NCBI GenBank assembly: GCA_022822125.1
Contig: JAJECF010000181.1
Span: 1 to 14,676, forward strand
From: Alphaproteobacteria bacterium
Lineage (GTDB): Bacteria; Pseudomonadota; Alphaproteobacteria; Bin95
DNA: 14,676 bases
Direction of reading: 5' to 3'
Positions 13,448 through 14,676 of this stretch are shown here, one piece after another. The position numbers and the translations under genes are program-made. Within the stretch, counting starts at the first letter, position 1, and the number at the start of each line of letters is the position of its first letter. The notes under the pieces are model-generated. The model was not told the DNA's origin. It saw nothing but the letters and a program-made list of their open reading frames with translations, and did not search any database.

Positions 13448-14575
13448 GTGGCAGCCATCCGCCTTACCCAGCGCCGGGTCGATACTCTCCGGCCCCGCAA
13501 GACCGTCCGCAATGTCAGGGACGCCGAACTGAAGGGATACGGCGTGCGCGTCATGCCTTCGGGCAAGAAGTGCTATTTCATTCACAGCCAGCATCGAGGC
13601 CGCCGGGTCTGGAAGATCGTCGGCGATGCGGCGGCCATGACCGAGGCCGAGGCGCGCGCCCGCGCCCGGTCCATGCTGGCTGCTCTCCGCGACGACAGGG
13701 ACATCGATGCGGACATGCCCGGCGACGTGCCGTTCGAGACGGTCGCCGAGGAGGTGTTCGCGCGCTACGGCAGGCGCTGGAAACCGCGCACGCTTGCGGC
13801 CAACCGGCGCTATCTCCGTGACCAGATCCTGCCCTTCTTCGCGGGCCGGCCCATTGCAGAGATTGACCGCGAGGAGGTGCAGCGCTGGTTCCGCTCGCTC
13901 CATGCGACGCCGGCGGCGGCGAACCGATCGGCGCCAGTCCTGTCTGTCATCATGCAGCAGGCAGAGGCATGGGGGTATCGTCCCGACGGCGGCAATCCCT
14001 GCAAGGGCATCAGGCGCTACCGGCAGAAGCGGTCGGAGCGCTTTCTGTCTCCCGACGAATACCGGCGGCTCGGCATGGCGCTGGAGCGGCATGAGGCCCG
14101 GCAACCCTTCCGGGTCGCGGCCCTGCGCCTGCTTCTGCTGACCGGCTGCCGGAAGTCGGAGATCATCGGCCTCGAATGGCGCTTTTACCGCGATGGCAGG
14201 CTCTACCTCGCCGACAGCAAGACCGGGCCGCGCACGGTCTGGCTGTGTGCAGCGGCGCGGGAGGTTCTCGACGGGCTGCCGCGTTCGTCGCGCTTCGTGT
14301 TCCCCATCGGAGGCTGGAGTGCGCCCTGGGGCTGGCTGGACGGCTTCTGGATGCAGTTGCGCGCCGAGGCGGGCCTTGAGGATGTTCGCCTTCATGACAC
14401 CCGTCATTCCTTCGCCAGCATGGCGTTGTCGAGCGGCGAGACGATCCGCACGGTGGGGCGGCTCCTGGGCCATGTGAATGCGGCGACCACGCTGAAATAC
14501 GCGCATCTGTCCGACGCGACAGTCAGGGAGACGGTCGAGACGCTGGCGCCGCTGCTGTCGGGAGCGGCGTCATGA
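13448..14575 (+). CDS. Tyrosine recombinase / integrase with N-terminal arm-type domain
   Basis: This is a 375-aa site-specific recombinase, of normal length. An N-terminal arm-type DNA-binding domain (IRLTQRRVDTLRP ... ELKGYGVRVMPSGKK ... RVWKIVGDAAAMT, about 4-65) is followed by a core-binding SAM-like domain (95-185) and the catalytic domain. All catalytic residues are visible: Arg235 in TGCRKSEI, Lys258 in DSKTG, His316-x-x-Arg319 in HDTRHSF, His342 in LLGHVNAATTLKYAH, and the nucleophile Tyr351. It should therefore be active in integration/excision of a genomic island or phage-like element. The start is GTG 13448, with GGGGA 9 nt upstream. Its TGA overlaps the ATG of a second recombinase, so the two are translationally coupled. 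Confidence 0.93.
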   Translation: MAAIRLTQRRVDTLRPRKTVRNVRDAELKGYGVRVMPSGKKCYFIHSQHRGRRVWKIVGDAAAMTEAEARARARSMLAALRDDRDIDADMPGDVPFETVAEEVFARYGRRWKPRTLAANRRYLRDQILPFFAGRPIAEIDREEVQRWFRSLHATPAAANRSAPVLSVIMQQAEAWGYRPDGGNPCKGIRRYRQKRSERFLSPDEYRRLGMALERHEARQPFRVAALRLLLLTGCRKSEIIGLEWRFYRDGRLYLADSKTGPRTVWLCAAAREVLDGLPRSSRFVFPIGGWSAPWGWLDGFWMQLRAEAGLEDVRLHDTRHSFASMALSSGETIRTVGRLLGHVNAATTLKYAHLSDATVRETVETLAPLLSGAAS

Positions 14576-14676
14576 CCGAAAGGATGGACGACAGCCGCCG
14601 GACCCGCAGCATCCGCCTGACCGATGCTTCGGTCCGCAGGCTGCGGCCGGCCGCGACGGAATACATCGTCCGGGAC
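14572..14676 (+). CDS. Second tyrosine recombinase, N-terminus only (cut by window end)
   Basis: The ATG at 14572 overlaps the previous stop (ATGA) and the frame is open for 35 codons to the window end. The visible peptide contains SIRLTDASVRRLRPAATEY and IVRD, which aligns with IRLTQRRVDTLRP ... NVRD at the start of the preceding integrase. It is therefore read as a paralogous arm-type integrase. The catalytic domain lies outside the window, so activity cannot be judged. Confidence 0.75.
   Translation, partial: MTERMDDSRRTRSIRLTDASVRRLRPAATEYIVRD

Noticed and set aside
1..14676. Genome-wide reassignment of UGA (code 4 or 25)
   Set aside because: UGA ends several intact genes at family-typical lengths in this window, and the expected residue at position 244 is Cys rather than Trp or Gly.

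Overview
This is a GC-rich window with very few AT-rich stretches. Its genes are CaiB/BaiF CoA-transferase, acyl-CoA dehydrogenase, luciferase-like monooxygenase, TauD-type dioxygenase, TIGR03084, EamA exporter and CmcJ/NvfI-type oxygenase. Together with GAGG-type ribosome sites and short 'CGATACGC...CTACTC' palindromic repeats, this suggests an alphaproteobacterium of the Rhodospirillales / marine or host-associated kind. That placement is inference; there is no rRNA or other marker gene here.

Region 1 (1-3574, minus strand). Reading 3574 to 1: a TIGR03084-type DinB-like protein overlapping (GTGA) a luciferase-like flavin monooxygenase, then a repeat-bearing gap, then a glutathione S-transferase followed 28 nt later by an AhpD-like protein cut off by the window edge. 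The AhpD-like gene is the most notable item. Its frame meets a TGA at 106-108 exactly where the AhpD catalytic CxxC has its second cysteine. The frame then continues open with the rest of the AhpD signature (conserved His four residues later) to the window edge, and a 7-bp stem with a 5-nt loop sits 17 nt after the TGA, as expected of a bacterial SECIS element. I read it as a selenoprotein with a C-x-x-U centre.

Region 2 (3654-7004, plus strand). This is a divergent operon: PLP aminotransferase, CaiB/BaiF CoA-transferase, EamA/DMT transporter. It looks like accessory carbon/nitrogen metabolism plus export; the substrate cannot be told.

Region 3 (7005-7504). This is a non-coding gap between convergent genes. 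It holds two oppositely oriented palindromic repeats inside a 13-bp terminal inverted repeat. The same repeat family also forms a pair at about 1616-1750.

Region 4 (7505-10495, minus strand). The operon is acyl-CoA dehydrogenase, gentisate-dioxygenase-like bicupin, TauD/TfdA dioxygenase, tightly spaced and overlapping; it is probably a small oxidative catabolic unit.

Region 5 (10623-12978). An AAA ATPase with a DUF4143 C-terminus is preceded by three 12-bp direct repeats at an exact 22-bp period. It is convergent with a CmcJ/NvfI-family oxygenase gene.

Region 6 (12979-14676). A regulatory-looking gap of about 470 nt contains an AT-rich inverted repeat, a possible 15-codon peptide with a strong ribosome site, and 10-bp direct repeats 40 bp apart. 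It leads into two tandem arm-type tyrosine recombinases overlapping by ATGA, the second cut by the window end. This looks like the edge of an integrated element that continues beyond the window.
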